Shown here piece by piece: positions 1-9,229 of a stretch of DNA of 64,000 bases (positions are counted from its first letter, which is position 1; the number at the start of each line of letters is the position of its first letter). A program made the position numbers and the translations under genes. This DNA comes from Legionella maioricensis (lineage in GTDB: Bacteria; Pseudomonadota; Gammaproteobacteria; Legionellales; Legionellaceae): NCBI RefSeq assembly GCF_023618015.1, contig NZ_JAJKBJ010000001.1:310001-374000 (forward strand), written 5' to 3'. The notes beneath the pieces are model-generated. The model worked only from the letters and a program-made list of their open reading frames with translations, was not told the DNA's origin and did no database searches.

Positions 1-743
1 CGAACAGCAACCACTAATTGCTGTGTTTTATGATTATCTAAACCCATCACAATAGTAATTAGCAGTTTTCCGTTAACCCGCATTCTCTTAATAGCTAAGG
101 AGCGAATTAACGTGCTTAGCTCTTCAGTATGAAATAACTTATAATACAAGGCCGTCTTTTTTTTATCTTTTTCTTTGATAAACCATTTTTCTTCAAACCA
201 CTCCCCTAAATAAACGAAGGGAGTATAAGAAAACATCAATGGTTTGGTTAAAATCACCAAATAGTTTCTTTCTAATTTTTCTACCCTCAAAATCTGATGG
301 ATCTCAGCATGTTCACAATCAGCTATCAGAACCGGACGTAATTCTTTAAATAAATTACCATTAGAAATTATTAGTTGGGTGGGACTCTGGATAGCAATAA
401 CTCTTGTAAAAGATTCACTCATTCGATTAATTTGAATCAATTGTTCCGGAGTCTGTTCAATGATTAATCCAGGAATAGTACTTTTAAAATTCCGTCTATC
501 CATAGTCGTTAATTGCTCGATTCCTAAACAGGGAGTAAATCCCGCTCGCCGAATACTGTCACTAAGCAAATCACTAATCCATTGTAAGTCAAGACCCGCT
601 CCTAACAATTTTTGCGCTTCAACATATTGGCGTTTATTACTTAAATACAGTTGGATTAACGTAGTCATAATAAGACTTGCTAGAAAAAGACTAATCAGAA
701 CCTCGGATAAGCCAATACCTGATTGATTATTAGGCCTATTCAT
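1..743 (-). CDS. PilW-like type IV minor pilin, partial (C-terminus beyond window)
   Basis: The frame starts with ATG at 743 and stays open to the window edge, giving about 247 residues. The N-terminus has a short polar leader, then a prepilin-type segment (GIGLSEVLISLFLASLIM) with Gly before a hydrophobic helix and Glu at the fifth mature position. This is the signature for PilD cleavage and assembly into type IV pili or pseudopili. The N-terminal helix is followed by a mostly polar domain with Cys residues. The ATG overlaps the stop of the upstream minor-pilin gene (ATGA), so the two are translationally coupled. PilW is the likeliest family by size and position after a PilV-like gene; the assignment is inference because the C-terminus is missing. 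Confidence 0.7.
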   Translation of the reverse strand, partial: MNRPNNQSGIGLSEVLISLFLASLIMTTLIQLYLSNKRQYVEAQKLLGAGLDLQWISDLLSDSIRRAGFTPCLGIEQLTTMDRRNFKSTIPGLIIEQTPEQLIQINRMSESFTRVIAIQSPTQLIISNGNLFKELRPVLIADCEHAEIHQILRVEKLERNYLVILTKPLMFSYTPFVYLGEWFEEKWFIKEKDKKKTALYYKLFHTEELSTLIRSLAIKRMRVNGKLLITIVMGLDNHKTQQLVVAV

Positions 744-1060
744 TGCAAAGTCCCAATTGGATTTCTTTTTCGCGTTAAAGTTCCAAAATGCTTAGACCAG
801 CTGAGGCGCAAAATAATATGGTGTTGATTTTCATTCAACTCAAAAAAATAGGGTGACGGCGCAATAGGGAGTACAGGAAGGCCAACAAATAATGATTCGT
901 CAATCTGATCAAGAAATTGAGATGCCTGTGTACGTAGTCCCAATTGTGTTAATAACTGTCGGATTTGAGTCTGTTGCTCTAATAAAGCCAAACCCAAAAT
1001 AGTTACTAACATTAATGATATTAATACTTCAATTAGGGAAAATCCCTTTTGATGAGCCAT
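740..1060 (-). CDS. pilV: PilV-like type IV pilus minor pilin
   Basis: This 106-residue protein begins with a classical prepilin leader: MAHQKGFSLIEVLISLMLV has the G|F cleavage site, Glu at +5 and a hydrophobic helix. Such minor pilins prime pilus assembly under PilD processing at the inner membrane. It is shorter than typical PilV proteins (roughly 150 residues or more), so the globular domain is reduced. The start is supported by AGGAAG a few bases upstream. It overlaps the next minor-pilin gene by four bases and probably heads a pil minor-pilin operon that runs out of the window. GspI-type pseudopilins share the same N-terminus; PilV is preferred because a PilW-like gene follows. Confidence 0.7.
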   Translation of the reverse strand: MAHQKGFSLIEVLISLMLVTILGLALLEQQTQIRQLLTQLGLRTQASQFLDQIDESLFVGLPVLPIAPSPYFFELNENQHHIILRLSWSKHFGTLTRKRNPIGTLQ

Positions 1061-1360
1061 TTACTTCTTCCTGAGGTTGGTTGCCGGGCGCAGATTAACG
1101 TGCTCTATAAAAAAAAGCAAGAAGGGCCCTCTCTTAATTTTTAAGTATTTTTAGGGATCTATAATGCCCCCTGATGTTAATAAATTTCCTCCCCTCATGA
1201 GATCTTCTTTTTTACAAATAATTAACTGCTCTTGCGAAAAAAGTGCATGTATTTAATAACTTATAGATTCTTGGTGACGAATTAACCATGATCGGATGAT
1301 GACAGTAGCGGCTGGCTTAGGTAAGATGTGCATTTAATTTTGCCTGAAGGAACACAGCTT
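1061..1360. other. Divergent intergenic region, minor pilins / hisC
   Basis: About 300 bases separate the leftward minor-pilin genes from the rightward hisC. It is AT-rich and must hold both promoters, but I could not single out convincing -35/-10 pairs. No gene is supported here. Confidence 0.4.
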
Positions 1361-2470
1361 ATGTCTATAGATTTTACTCAATTACCCCATCCAGGAATTC
1401 GCTCTTTAGTTCCCTATAAGCCGGGTAAATCTATAGAAGAACTTAAGCGAGAAAAAGGGATTGCAGACATTATTAAGATGGCCAGTAATGAAAATCCTTT
1501 AGGTTGTAGCCCCTTGGCATTAAACGCATTACAGACTATGTCTTCTTATTTGATAGCGACATACCCTTCCCCAGTGAATCATGCCTTAACACCCAAACTA
1601 GCCAATAAATTGGGCATTAGCACAGAGCAACTGTTTTTGAGTAATGGCTCAGATCATTTATTTACTATGTTATTATATTGCTTTGCTCTTCATTCTGATA
1701 AACACATACTCACTCATGAATATGCGTTCAGCGCTTATGCCATTCAGGCAAACACATTAAAAATACCAGTTCGGACTGTCCCTATAAATCCCGATTGGCA
1801 AGTTAATATCAATAACCTGATCCAGACCTGTAACGCTCAAACCGGAATTATTTTTATTGCTAATCCCAATAATCCAACTGGGGTTCTAATAAGTCAAAAC
1901 GAAATTAAATACCTGTTAGAACACATTCCGGAAAGTACCCTACTCGTACTGGATGAAGCTTATTATGAGTTTGCAGCTTCCAAACTCAGTTGCAACAGTT
2001 TGGAATGGTTGCCTGAACACCCCAATTTAGTTATTACCAGAACCTTTTCAAAAATGTATGGAATGGCAGGATTACGTTTAGGTTATGCCATTGCCAATCC
2101 CTCTATTATTAACCTCTTACAACGAGTCCAATTGCCCTTCTCAGTCAATCAAGCAGCGCTTATTGCTGCCCACGCGGCTTTGGATGATGATGATTTTATT
2201 ACGTTAAGTTTGCGAACCAATGATGAAGGAATGCAGCAATTACGTACCGGTTTTGATGAGTTAAAACTCAACTATTTGCCTTCGGCCTGTAACTTTCTCA
2301 CTGTTGACTGTAAAGAAGATGGTTTAGCTCTTTATAATTATCTTTTAGAGCAAGGGATTATTGTAAGACCCTTGCATGCTTATAAAATGAACCAGTACAT
2401 CAGAGTGAGTATTGGGACTAAAGAGCAGAACTCTCGTTTTCTTGCTGCATTAAAGAGTTATTATGTTTAG
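1361..2470 (+). CDS. hisC: Histidinol-phosphate aminotransferase family (HisC)
   Basis: A PLP-dependent fold-type I aminotransferase of 369 residues, typical for HisC. Visible features are the N-terminal SNENPLG motif, the NPNNPTG loop near residue 170, the PLP-contacting Asp in VLDEAYYEF (D198) and the Schiff-base lysine in RTFSKMYGMAGLRLGY (K231). HisC converts imidazole-acetol phosphate to histidinol phosphate; many paralogues instead act on aromatic amino acids. I place the start at ATG 1361 because GAAGG lies ten bases upstream; an in-frame ATG at 1328 would add eleven residues without a ribosome site. No other his genes are nearby, and the next gene is phhB, so an aromatic aminotransferase role is possible. 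Confidence 0.88.
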   Translation: MSIDFTQLPHPGIRSLVPYKPGKSIEELKREKGIADIIKMASNENPLGCSPLALNALQTMSSYLIATYPSPVNHALTPKLANKLGISTEQLFLSNGSDHLFTMLLYCFALHSDKHILTHEYAFSAYAIQANTLKIPVRTVPINPDWQVNINNLIQTCNAQTGIIFIANPNNPTGVLISQNEIKYLLEHIPESTLLVLDEAYYEFAASKLSCNSLEWLPEHPNLVITRTFSKMYGMAGLRLGYAIANPSIINLLQRVQLPFSVNQAALIAAHAALDDDDFITLSLRTNDEGMQQLRTGFDELKLNYLPSACNFLTVDCKEDGLALYNYLLEQGIIVRPLHAYKMNQYIRVSIGTKEQNSRFLAALKSYYV

Positions 2471-2642
2471 GACAAACAGGAGAAGCAGCTTAAAATTAAC
2501 CATCGCAACGACGGAGATTTTTTCTTGAGCTTGACGTCTACGGTCAAATGACCCAACCTACGTCCAAAGCCATTAAATTAAATCAGGTTTAGAATTTAAT
2601 GCAACAGGGTCCATTTAAATATTACTAATATAAGGAACGAGC

Positions 2643-2984
2643 ATGACTAGTGACTTAAGCCAAAAACATTGTGAATCGTGTGAAGGAATTGGAGCTGCAT
2701 TGAATGCAGAACAAATAAAAAATTTATTGCCTCAATTAAATAAGCAATGGCAAGTAACTGACGATAAACGAATGCTTAAACGTTCATTAGCTTTCAATAA
2801 TTTTTATGAAACTATGGCTTTTGTTAATGCACTCGCCTGGATTGCCAATAGTGAAAACCATCATCCTGATCTGGAAATTGGTTATAATTATTGTCGTGTC
2901 ACTTTTATGACTCATGCACTCGATGGTTTAACGCACAACGATTTTATTTGTGCCGCAAAATTGGACAATTTACTTATTCTTTAA
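2643..2984 (+). CDS. phhB: Pterin-4a-carbinolamine dehydratase
   Basis: The 113-residue protein matches the PCD/DCoH family: the core ENHHPDLEIGYNYCRVTFMTH carries the active-site histidines, and the C-terminal GLTHNDFICAAKLD segment is typical. It dehydrates 4a-hydroxytetrahydropterin made by phenylalanine hydroxylase, regenerating cofactor. The family's usual length is 95-120 residues, so the gene is complete. GGAACGAGC precedes the ATG. It lies 172 bases after the hisC-type gene, so they may or may not share a transcript. Confidence 0.9.
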   Translation: MTSDLSQKHCESCEGIGAALNAEQIKNLLPQLNKQWQVTDDKRMLKRSLAFNNFYETMAFVNALAWIANSENHHPDLEIGYNYCRVTFMTHALDGLTHNDFICAAKLDNLLIL

Positions 2985-3021
2985 AGATTAATATATTAAG
3001 AATTTCCTCACCTCTGCAAGC

Positions 3022-3054
3022 CCCCACCCTATCTAATGGCAAACAAGGGTGGGG
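3022..3054. repeat. G+C-rich hairpin after phhB
   Basis: Nine-base perfect arms (CCCCACCCT / AGGGTGGGG) enclose a 15-base loop downstream of phhB. No T-run follows on either strand, so it is not a textbook intrinsic terminator; it may stabilise the mRNA 3' end. Confidence 0.4.
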
Positions 3055-3140
3055 AAAATTGAATGTAATCTCTCATTCTTTCTTGACCCAAACTGATGAA
3101 TAATTTACCATGTATTTTTTTCACTCATCTAGGGTTTATT

Positions 3141-3701
3141 ATGGCCTTTTTTTTAAAAAATAAGACTGTACATGAATTACATATCCATTTACAGTCTCTA
3201 CCATTAAATGAGTTAATAGAATTAAATAAAAAATATGGGCCTCATGTGATTGAAATAGACGCTCGTATGGAGAGAGCTGAAGCGCAATTAAAATTAGTTT
3301 GGGAAAAACTCGCTCAGCAAGAAGAAAGATATCAACTCTTGTTGGCCACAGAGCCTAAAGTCATGGAAGAAGAAGCGGAAAGGGCTAAAACACTTGCGAA
3401 TTTAGAGCAGGGAGGCAGTAGGTCAGAAAAATATCTTTTAAGAGCATCTCTAAATAGTTATTCACCTTTGGAAAGTTATAAGATAAATGTTGCCTCACGA
3501 CTAGATGCAATTAAAAACTCAAAACAGCAAATCATCCAAACGGAGAAGCGGGTTCAAGCTGCCAAAAACGACATGCACCTTACGGCACTAGAGATTAGTA
3601 TTCTTAATCAGATTATTAAAGCCCGCAAAGAGGCTGAGCAAGCTGCAGAATGTGCTAACAGTGACAAGGCTGTTTACCCTCAACCAAGTCGTAGTCATTA
3701 A
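3141..3701 (+). CDS. Hypothetical coiled-coil protein
   Basis: I do not recognise the family. The 186-residue product is rich in Glu, Lys, Ala and Leu, with long predicted helices (for example residues 35-95 and 125-175) and heptad-like spacing that suggest coiled coil. There is no signal peptide or membrane segment. I choose ATG 3141 because AGGG precedes it; an upstream in-frame ATG at 3096 would add fifteen residues with no ribosome site. The composition is compatible with a Dot/Icm-secreted coiled-coil protein, but nothing in the sequence proves secretion. Confidence 0.6.
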   Translation: MAFFLKNKTVHELHIHLQSLPLNELIELNKKYGPHVIEIDARMERAEAQLKLVWEKLAQQEERYQLLLATEPKVMEEEAERAKTLANLEQGGSRSEKYLLRASLNSYSPLESYKINVASRLDAIKNSKQQIIQTEKRVQAAKNDMHLTALEISILNQIIKARKEAEQAAECANSDKAVYPQPSRSH

Positions 3702-3734
3702 TGATAACTGTTACGCAGGATAACTTCTTAATGT

Positions 3735-3772
3735 CTTTGTAGAAGAAAATCTAAATGATCTCCTCTACAAAG
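3735..3772. terminator. Possible shared hairpin between convergent genes
   Basis: CTTTGTAGA and TCTACAAAG form a nine-base stem between the ends of the coiled-coil gene and secF. T-runs are weak on both sides, so terminator activity is only a suggestion from position and symmetry. Confidence 0.35.
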
Positions 3773-3793
3773 CCAAAATTAAATCAAATAATC

Positions 3794-4711
3794 TCAAGGA
3801 CGATCGTCTAATTCTTTGCGCTGATTAGGCATGAAGTCCTTTCTATCCAAGCCCATAGCAACAGCTAAAGCTCCTGCCACGTAAATAGAAGAATAAGTAC
3901 CAATCACTATTCCAATAATTAATGCCAAAGCAAAGCCGTGAATTGTTTCGCCGCCATAGACAAATAAGGCAACGACGACAAATAAAGTCAACATTGAAGT
4001 CATGATGGTTCTTGAAAGGGTTTGGTTGATTGAAATATTCATAATTTCTATCGGACTAGTACGACGAATTTTAACAAAATTCTCCCGCACCCGGTCAAAA
4101 ACCACGATGGTATCGTTTAGTGAGTATCCTATTACCGCCAGTAATCCTGCCAAAGCTTTAAGATCAAATTCAATGCCAAAAAAGGCAAATATTCCCAATA
4201 TCAACACTGGATCGTGAATCAAGGCCACTGCAGAACTGACCGCGAGCCTGTATTCAAAGCGCATGGCAATATAAATCATAGTCGCCAGCAAAGACACCAG
4301 AATAGCAAGGGCTCCTTTAGTAGCTAGTTCCTGACCGACTTGCGGGCCCACAAAATCAACCCTTTGCTTCACTGCGCCCGGTAAAGCACTCATCACTTGC
4401 TCTACCAGAAGAGACTGATCTTTATCGGCACGTGGCGCAATACTGATAAGGACATCTTTGGAGGTTCCATAACTCACTACTTGCGCTTCCTTAAAGCCAA
4501 TCTTATTAAGATTTTCTCTAATCTGTGCCAAGTCTGCCGCATTGGAATAAGTGACCTCAATTTGCGTACCACCTGTAAAATCAAGCCCCCATTTTAATCC
4601 GTGGATCGCCAGAGCACTAATAGAAAGAACAAAAATTAATATGGAAAACCCGGCCGTCCAACGACGGGCCCCCATAAAGTCCACTTTTGAATTTGGATTA
4701 AAAAATTCCAT
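3794..4711 (-). CDS. secF: Protein-export membrane protein SecF
   Basis: 305 residues with the SecF layout: one N-terminal transmembrane helix, the GLDFTGGTQIEV motif opening the first periplasmic domain, then five C-terminal membrane helices containing GYSLNDTIVVFDRVREN. With SecD and YajC it uses the proton gradient to pull preproteins through SecYEG late in translocation. It starts 12 bases after secD, in the conserved yajC-secD-secF order. Length and motifs are normal. Confidence 0.97.
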   Translation of the reverse strand: MEFFNPNSKVDFMGARRWTAGFSILIFVLSISALAIHGLKWGLDFTGGTQIEVTYSNAADLAQIRENLNKIGFKEAQVVSYGTSKDVLISIAPRADKDQSLLVEQVMSALPGAVKQRVDFVGPQVGQELATKGALAILVSLLATMIYIAMRFEYRLAVSSAVALIHDPVLILGIFAFFGIEFDLKALAGLLAVIGYSLNDTIVVFDRVRENFVKIRRTSPIEIMNISINQTLSRTIMTSMLTLFVVVALFVYGGETIHGFALALIIGIVIGTYSSIYVAGALAVAMGLDRKDFMPNQRKELDDRP

Positions 4712-4723
4712 CTGAGCCTCGCC

Positions 4724-6580
4724 TTAAATACCTATAGATAATTTTTTTACGTTGCGATTACCGTAATACCAATTCACAATCGCTCGAGTATAAGTAATAC
4801 CTGTCAGCATAGAAGTTAATAACCCTAAAGACAGAGTTACAGCAAACCCACGAACTGGTCCAGTACCTACTGCAAACAGAATTACAGCCACAATAAAGGT
4901 AGTCACATTCGCATCCAAAATGGTCGAAAATGCGCGCTCATAACCAGCATAAATTGCTGCCTGAGGAGACAAGCCATGACGCAACTCCTCTCTGATACGC
5001 TCATAAATCAACACGTTTGCATCAACCGCCATACCTACCGTCAACACAATCCCTGCAATACCCGGAAGAGTTAATGTCGCATCGATAATGGATAGCAAAG
5101 CACAGAGCAAAATAAGGTTCAGTACCAATGCAATGTTAGCAATCAAACCAAAAAATCGATAGTACACTAGCATCAAGATTAAAATTAAACCCATTCCTAC
5201 TTGCAGTGATACGATTCCTCTGCGTATGTTTTCCTTACCCAACGTTGGGCCGACAGTTCGTTCTTCAATGGGATAAATTGCTGCAGGTAGAGCCCCTGCC
5301 CTTAATAATAACGCCAGATTGCTTGCTTCTTTTGAATCAGTAAGTCCGGTAATCTGAAAATTATTACCTAATGCATTTTGAATCACAGGTGCACTAATAA
5401 CCCGCTCTTCTCTATGGGTCAGCCGCTTTTCAACTCCATTAACTGTCTGCATGGTATTTTTGGTTTCAACATAAACAATTGCCATACGTTTACCAATATT
5501 TTCACGGGTGATTTTAGTGAATAAAGCCTCACCGCCGCCACCTAATTGGATTTGCACCGCAGGGGTTGCTGTTTGTTGATCAAAACTGGATACCGCAGAG
5601 GTAATGGAATCACCACTTAAAACCACCATTCTTTTCAATAAGATAGGATGGCCATCCATCATATATAGTTTGTCGCTAACCGGTACTGCGCCAGTTTGTT
5701 TTGCAATTTGAGCATCATTGTCTTGGTCCACTAAATAAAATTGCAGCGTGGCAGTTCCACCAAGAATTTGTTTGGCTCTGGCAGCATCTTGAATCCCTGG
5801 TAAGTCAACGGCAACACGGGTCGCTCCTTGCTGTTGAACCACGGCTTCACCAACACCCAATTCATTCACTCGATTACGTAAAATGCTCATTGTTTGTTCA
5901 ATGGTATTTTGTCTAATCGTATTTAATTCTGCGGGTGAAATAGAACCTAAGACCACATTGTCGAGCTTGGTTTTGACAAACACTACTTCAGGTATTTTTT
6001 GTTTTAATTCAGCGAGTGCCTTATTCATAGAATCGGCATCGCGAAATCGCAAATCAATTCCTTTATCAGGAATATAGCGAATACCAGAATAGCGTATACC
6101 CATATCACGCATCTCCTGGCCTATATTTTTCATTATCCCTTCATAGCGACGACTAATCACACTTTCTACATCCACTTCGAGAAGAAAATGCACTCCACCT
6201 CGAAGGTCCAAACCTTGTTTCATGGGACGGGCATGAATTGCCTCTAGCCAATGAGGTGTAGATGGAGCCAGATTTAAAGCAACGGTATATTGACTCCCCA
6301 AGCTGTTTTTAATTACATCTCTGGCTAATAATTGAGAATCTGTAGATGAAAATACGACTTCAACTCCCTCGTTCTCCATAATTATTGATTTGTACTCAAT
6401 CTTGGCTTGTTTCAGAGCAGTTTCTACCTGAGTCATTAATGCTTCTTTATCTACAAGAGCGTCGGAAGAAATTTGTACTACAGGGTTTTCTGTATATAAA
6501 TTAGGTATGGCATAAATAAACCCGATAACTGCAATAGCAATCAGCATCAGGTTTTTCCATAGAGGATATTTGTTTTGCAT
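4724..6580 (-). CDS. secD: Protein-export membrane protein SecD
   Basis: 618 residues, the usual SecD size. An N-terminal membrane helix (about residues 9-27) is followed by a large periplasmic region with GLDLRGGVHFLLEVD near residue 125. The C-terminal membrane bundle (about 450-605) includes VGMAVDANVLIYERIREEL. It partners SecF in the inner membrane and is translated between yajC and secF as one operon. Confidence 0.97.
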   Translation of the reverse strand: MQNKYPLWKNLMLIAIAVIGFIYAIPNLYTENPVVQISSDALVDKEALMTQVETALKQAKIEYKSIIMENEGVEVVFSSTDSQLLARDVIKNSLGSQYTVALNLAPSTPHWLEAIHARPMKQGLDLRGGVHFLLEVDVESVISRRYEGIMKNIGQEMRDMGIRYSGIRYIPDKGIDLRFRDADSMNKALAELKQKIPEVVFVKTKLDNVVLGSISPAELNTIRQNTIEQTMSILRNRVNELGVGEAVVQQQGATRVAVDLPGIQDAARAKQILGGTATLQFYLVDQDNDAQIAKQTGAVPVSDKLYMMDGHPILLKRMVVLSGDSITSAVSSFDQQTATPAVQIQLGGGGEALFTKITRENIGKRMAIVYVETKNTMQTVNGVEKRLTHREERVISAPVIQNALGNNFQITGLTDSKEASNLALLLRAGALPAAIYPIEERTVGPTLGKENIRRGIVSLQVGMGLILILMLVYYRFFGLIANIALVLNLILLCALLSIIDATLTLPGIAGIVLTVGMAVDANVLIYERIREELRHGLSPQAAIYAGYERAFSTILDANVTTFIVAVILFAVGTGPVRGFAVTLSLGLLTSMLTGITYTRAIVNWYYGNRNVKKLSIGI

Positions 6581-6601
6581 TTCCGTGTCCCTATGACTGA
6601 C

Positions 6602-6937
6602 TTAAAGAGATTTTAAAGTGCCTTTAGGTAATACTGTACTTACCGCACCTTTTTGCAAATTAACCTCTATGCCTTCTGCGAGGCTGACTTTGATGTACTG
6701 CTCATCAATACTGACTACTTTGGCCAACATACCGCCAGAAGTAATAATTTCATCACCCTTCTTCAATTGACTGATTAACTCACGATGTTCTTTCGCTCTT
6801 TTATTTTGTGGTCTAATTAACATAAAATAGAACAACACGAAGATGGCAGCGATCATTATGAGTGAAAAGGTTCCATCAGTTTGAGCTGCTGGAGGTGTGC
6901 CGGCCGCAGCTAAAGCATCGCTAATAAAAAAACTCAT
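6602..6937 (-). CDS. yajC: Preprotein translocase subunit YajC
   Basis: 111 residues with a single membrane helix (about 23-42), then the conserved PQNKRAKEHRELISQLKKGDEIITSGG segment, split here as PQNKRAKEH and KKGDEIITSGG. YajC associates with SecDF at the inner membrane. It lies 21 bases before secD. A Gly/Pro/Ala-rich periplasmic N-terminus precedes the helix, as in the family. Confidence 0.95.
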   Translation of the reverse strand: MSFFISDALAAAGTPPAAQTDGTFSLIMIAAIFVLFYFMLIRPQNKRAKEHRELISQLKKGDEIITSGGMLAKVVSIDEQYIKVSLAEGIEVNLQKGAVSTVLPKGTLKSL

Positions 6938-7070
6938 ATAATCTCCTCAAATCTGCTATTAATTTATTGCATTAGACTTCAATAACCCGATGTATCAAAG
7001 TCTATTGTTCAACAGCGTGACATCATATAGATAATTGCCCGGAAGGTAAATGAATCGAATCAATTTCGAT

Positions 7071-7913
7071 TTAATTTCCTGAATAACTTAGCGCATAGTA
7101 GACATTATGTTGAATTAAAAATCGCTGGCATAACAAAGGGGTGTGAAGAAATAAATGGTGAAGATATGCTTTTGTTAATTGTTGAGAACAGGTGGGGCAA
7201 GCGCATTCACCATCAATGACTTCAAACTGCATTGCGGTGGAATCTTCTGTTAAATCCACGACACCTTTTCGGCAGAATACTTTGCCTTGCATACCTGATG
7301 CTGCAGGTTCATTGGATTCAAGAAACTCTATTCCTTCCTCTTTCAAATACGTCATAAGCTCCAGGCTTAGATGTCCTGTTACATAACGAGGTAAATGAGA
7401 CCATCTTTTTAATTGTTCTAAAAAAGCGTCCCGGGAAAGGGAGTTATCCCAGTGGAAATACACGCCATGAACTCGGTGTACCTCCTGTTTTAATAAATCA
7501 TCAACGCCAATAATGGGAGTAATCGATTCATCCCAATTCTCCCAGATTTGGGGAAATTCCTGGACTATCTTTCGCGGTAAAATGACTGCATTGGGTTTTA
7601 GATGCAGTATTATTTCGATGAGTTGGGCATATGTTAACTTAAGCTTGCTCCCATCGTAGGTTGAGGTAATGGTAAAAATCCCCTCTTTGTTTGCTGCAAG
7701 CGAAGCGGCATTTAAAATAATTGCTCCAGACCATCCCATGTATGCAGATAAATTGGGAATTTTTTTTAATAACTCATAACCTGGCTTCAATAATAAAGAA
7801 TCAAGGTAGAGGGCAATGGAAGTAATGTTTACCTCCTGCCAATTGGCAGCGGTAAGACATAAACCCGCGTCTGAGGTCATTATAGGTAAAAAATTTTGAA
7901 CGGCGTGCAACAT
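7071..7913 (-). CDS. Tgt-like protein with substituted catalytic residues
   Basis: The gene occupies the usual tgt place between queA and yajC. The C-terminus clearly matches tRNA-guanine transglycosylase: zinc ligands C237, C239, C242 and H269, with AYLHHL between them. By my alignment to E. coli Tgt, the catalytic residues have changed: DSGGFQ reads NAASLA (N68 in place of the general-base Asp), the nucleophile Asp of MFDC is E199, and the MFDECTPYP and AVGGLAVGE segments are not recognisable. At 280 residues it is some 95 short of a normal Tgt. The reading frame is intact, so it is probably made, either as a non-catalytic Tgt paralogue (compare eukaryotic QTRT2) or as a decaying gene. I did not look outside the window for a true tgt. 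Confidence 0.7.
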   Translation of the reverse strand: MLHAVQNFLPIMTSDAGLCLTAANWQEVNITSIALYLDSLLLKPGYELLKKIPNLSAYMGWSGAIILNAASLAANKEGIFTITSTYDGSKLKLTYAQLIEIILHLKPNAVILPRKIVQEFPQIWENWDESITPIIGVDDLLKQEVHRVHGVYFHWDNSLSRDAFLEQLKRWSHLPRYVTGHLSLELMTYLKEEGIEFLESNEPAASGMQGKVFCRKGVVDLTEDSTAMQFEVIDGECACPTCSQQLTKAYLHHLFLHTPLLCQRFLIQHNVYYALSYSGN

Positions 7914-7939
7914 TCATTGTCCCCTGAAATACTAAAATT

Positions 7940-8953
7940 CTAAAGTAATAAACTAGTATCACCATAACTAAAAAAACGATACTTTTTGTTAATTGCTTCC
8001 TGGTACAGGGCCATTGCTTGTTGGTGGCCGATAAAAGCAGAAACCAGCATCAGTAAAGTCGACTCAGGTAAGTGAAAATTAGTCATTAATCCATCACAAA
8101 TTTTAAATTGATAACCAGGATAAATAAATATATCCGTATCCTTGCTGCAAGGAGCAAGAACGCCATCCTGGGCTGCACTTTCAAGACTCCGTAGTGCTGT
8201 AGTCCCTACGGCAATCACACGATGCCCCGCCGCTTTAGTTGCATTCACAGCAGCAACCAGCTCGGAACTTATTGTAAAGTGTTCACTATGCATTTTGTGT
8301 TCTTTAATATTATCACAACGCACAGGTCTAAATGTCCCAGCACCTACATGTAAAGTAACATATGCTATATTTACCCCTCTAGAATGCAGACTGGATATTA
8401 TGGATTCATCAAAATGCAAACCTGCAGTAGGAGCTGCTACTGAACCGGCATATTTAGCATAAATAGTTTGATAGCGATCTTCATCAAGCAGTTCATCTTG
8501 CCTGGTAATATAGGGCGGTAATGGAATATGCCCTAAACGATACAATAAATCCAATACAGCAATATTGGCTTTACAAATAAATAAATCATCTTGTCTTTCT
8601 AATATTTCAAGTTGATTTCCTTGTTCCAATTGGATAATTCCGCCTGGCTTGAGCGCTTTGCTGGCTTTTATATGCGCAAGGAAAGTAAACTCTCCAGTAA
8701 CACGCTCCACTAACAATTCAACTTTTCCGCCAGTTAATTTTTGGCCATAAAGTCGTGCAGGAATAACCTTACTGTCATTCATGACTAATAAATCACCTGG
8801 GTTTAAAAAGTCAGCGATTTCTCTAAATTGGTAGTGACCATACTCCCCTATTGCACGATTATAGGTTAAAAGTCGAGAAGCACTGCGTTGTTCCAGAGGA
8901 TATTGAGCTATCAACTCTGGAGGTAAGTCAAAATAAAAGTCTTGTTTATTCAT
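7940..8953 (-). CDS. queA: S-adenosylmethionine:tRNA ribosyltransferase-isomerase
   Basis: 337 residues from ATG 8953, which has AGG eight bases upstream; a further upstream in-frame ATG at 8989 adds an atypical twelve residues. QueA motifs are visible: FYFDLPPELIAQYPLEQR at the N-terminus, MNDSKVIPARL, APTAGLHF and TNFHLPESTLLMLVSAF. It transfers the ribosyl part of SAM to 7-aminomethyl-7-deazaguanine in tRNA to give epoxyqueuosine. It heads the queA/tgt-like/yajC/secDF cluster. It needs a substrate made by active Tgt, so the degenerate neighbour implies a true Tgt elsewhere or substrate salvage. Confidence 0.96.
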   Translation of the reverse strand: MNKQDFYFDLPPELIAQYPLEQRSASRLLTYNRAIGEYGHYQFREIADFLNPGDLLVMNDSKVIPARLYGQKLTGGKVELLVERVTGEFTFLAHIKASKALKPGGIIQLEQGNQLEILERQDDLFICKANIAVLDLLYRLGHIPLPPYITRQDELLDEDRYQTIYAKYAGSVAAPTAGLHFDESIISSLHSRGVNIAYVTLHVGAGTFRPVRCDNIKEHKMHSEHFTISSELVAAVNATKAAGHRVIAVGTTALRSLESAAQDGVLAPCSKDTDIFIYPGYQFKICDGLMTNFHLPESTLLMLVSAFIGHQQAMALYQEAINKKYRFFSYGDTSLLL

Positions 8954-9229
8954 AACGCAACCTGAAAATAAATTGGCGCTATTATACACTGAAGTTAAAA
9001 GATTAAACTAATTTCTAAGCATCTATAGTCGCTATTTGCAACTAACGGCACTTACTCAAAGTTTTGTAGCAGGTATTAGCGCAGCGTAATACGTGGATTT
9101 CAATACACTGAGCCAAAGCCATGATATTCCTTTCTTCTCCATATGTTGACGCCATTGACTATACTCTTAGGCAGGATATAAAAGATCAACGGCCTTTATT
9201 CCCATTTACATAGGCAGAAAGGTGACATT

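Noticed and set aside
460..726. 88-codon plus-strand frame
   Set aside because: It is antisense to the PilW-like gene, which has a proper leader and translational coupling.
1328..1360. Earlier start for hisC
   Set aside because: No ribosome site precedes it, and the family N-terminus begins at the later ATG.
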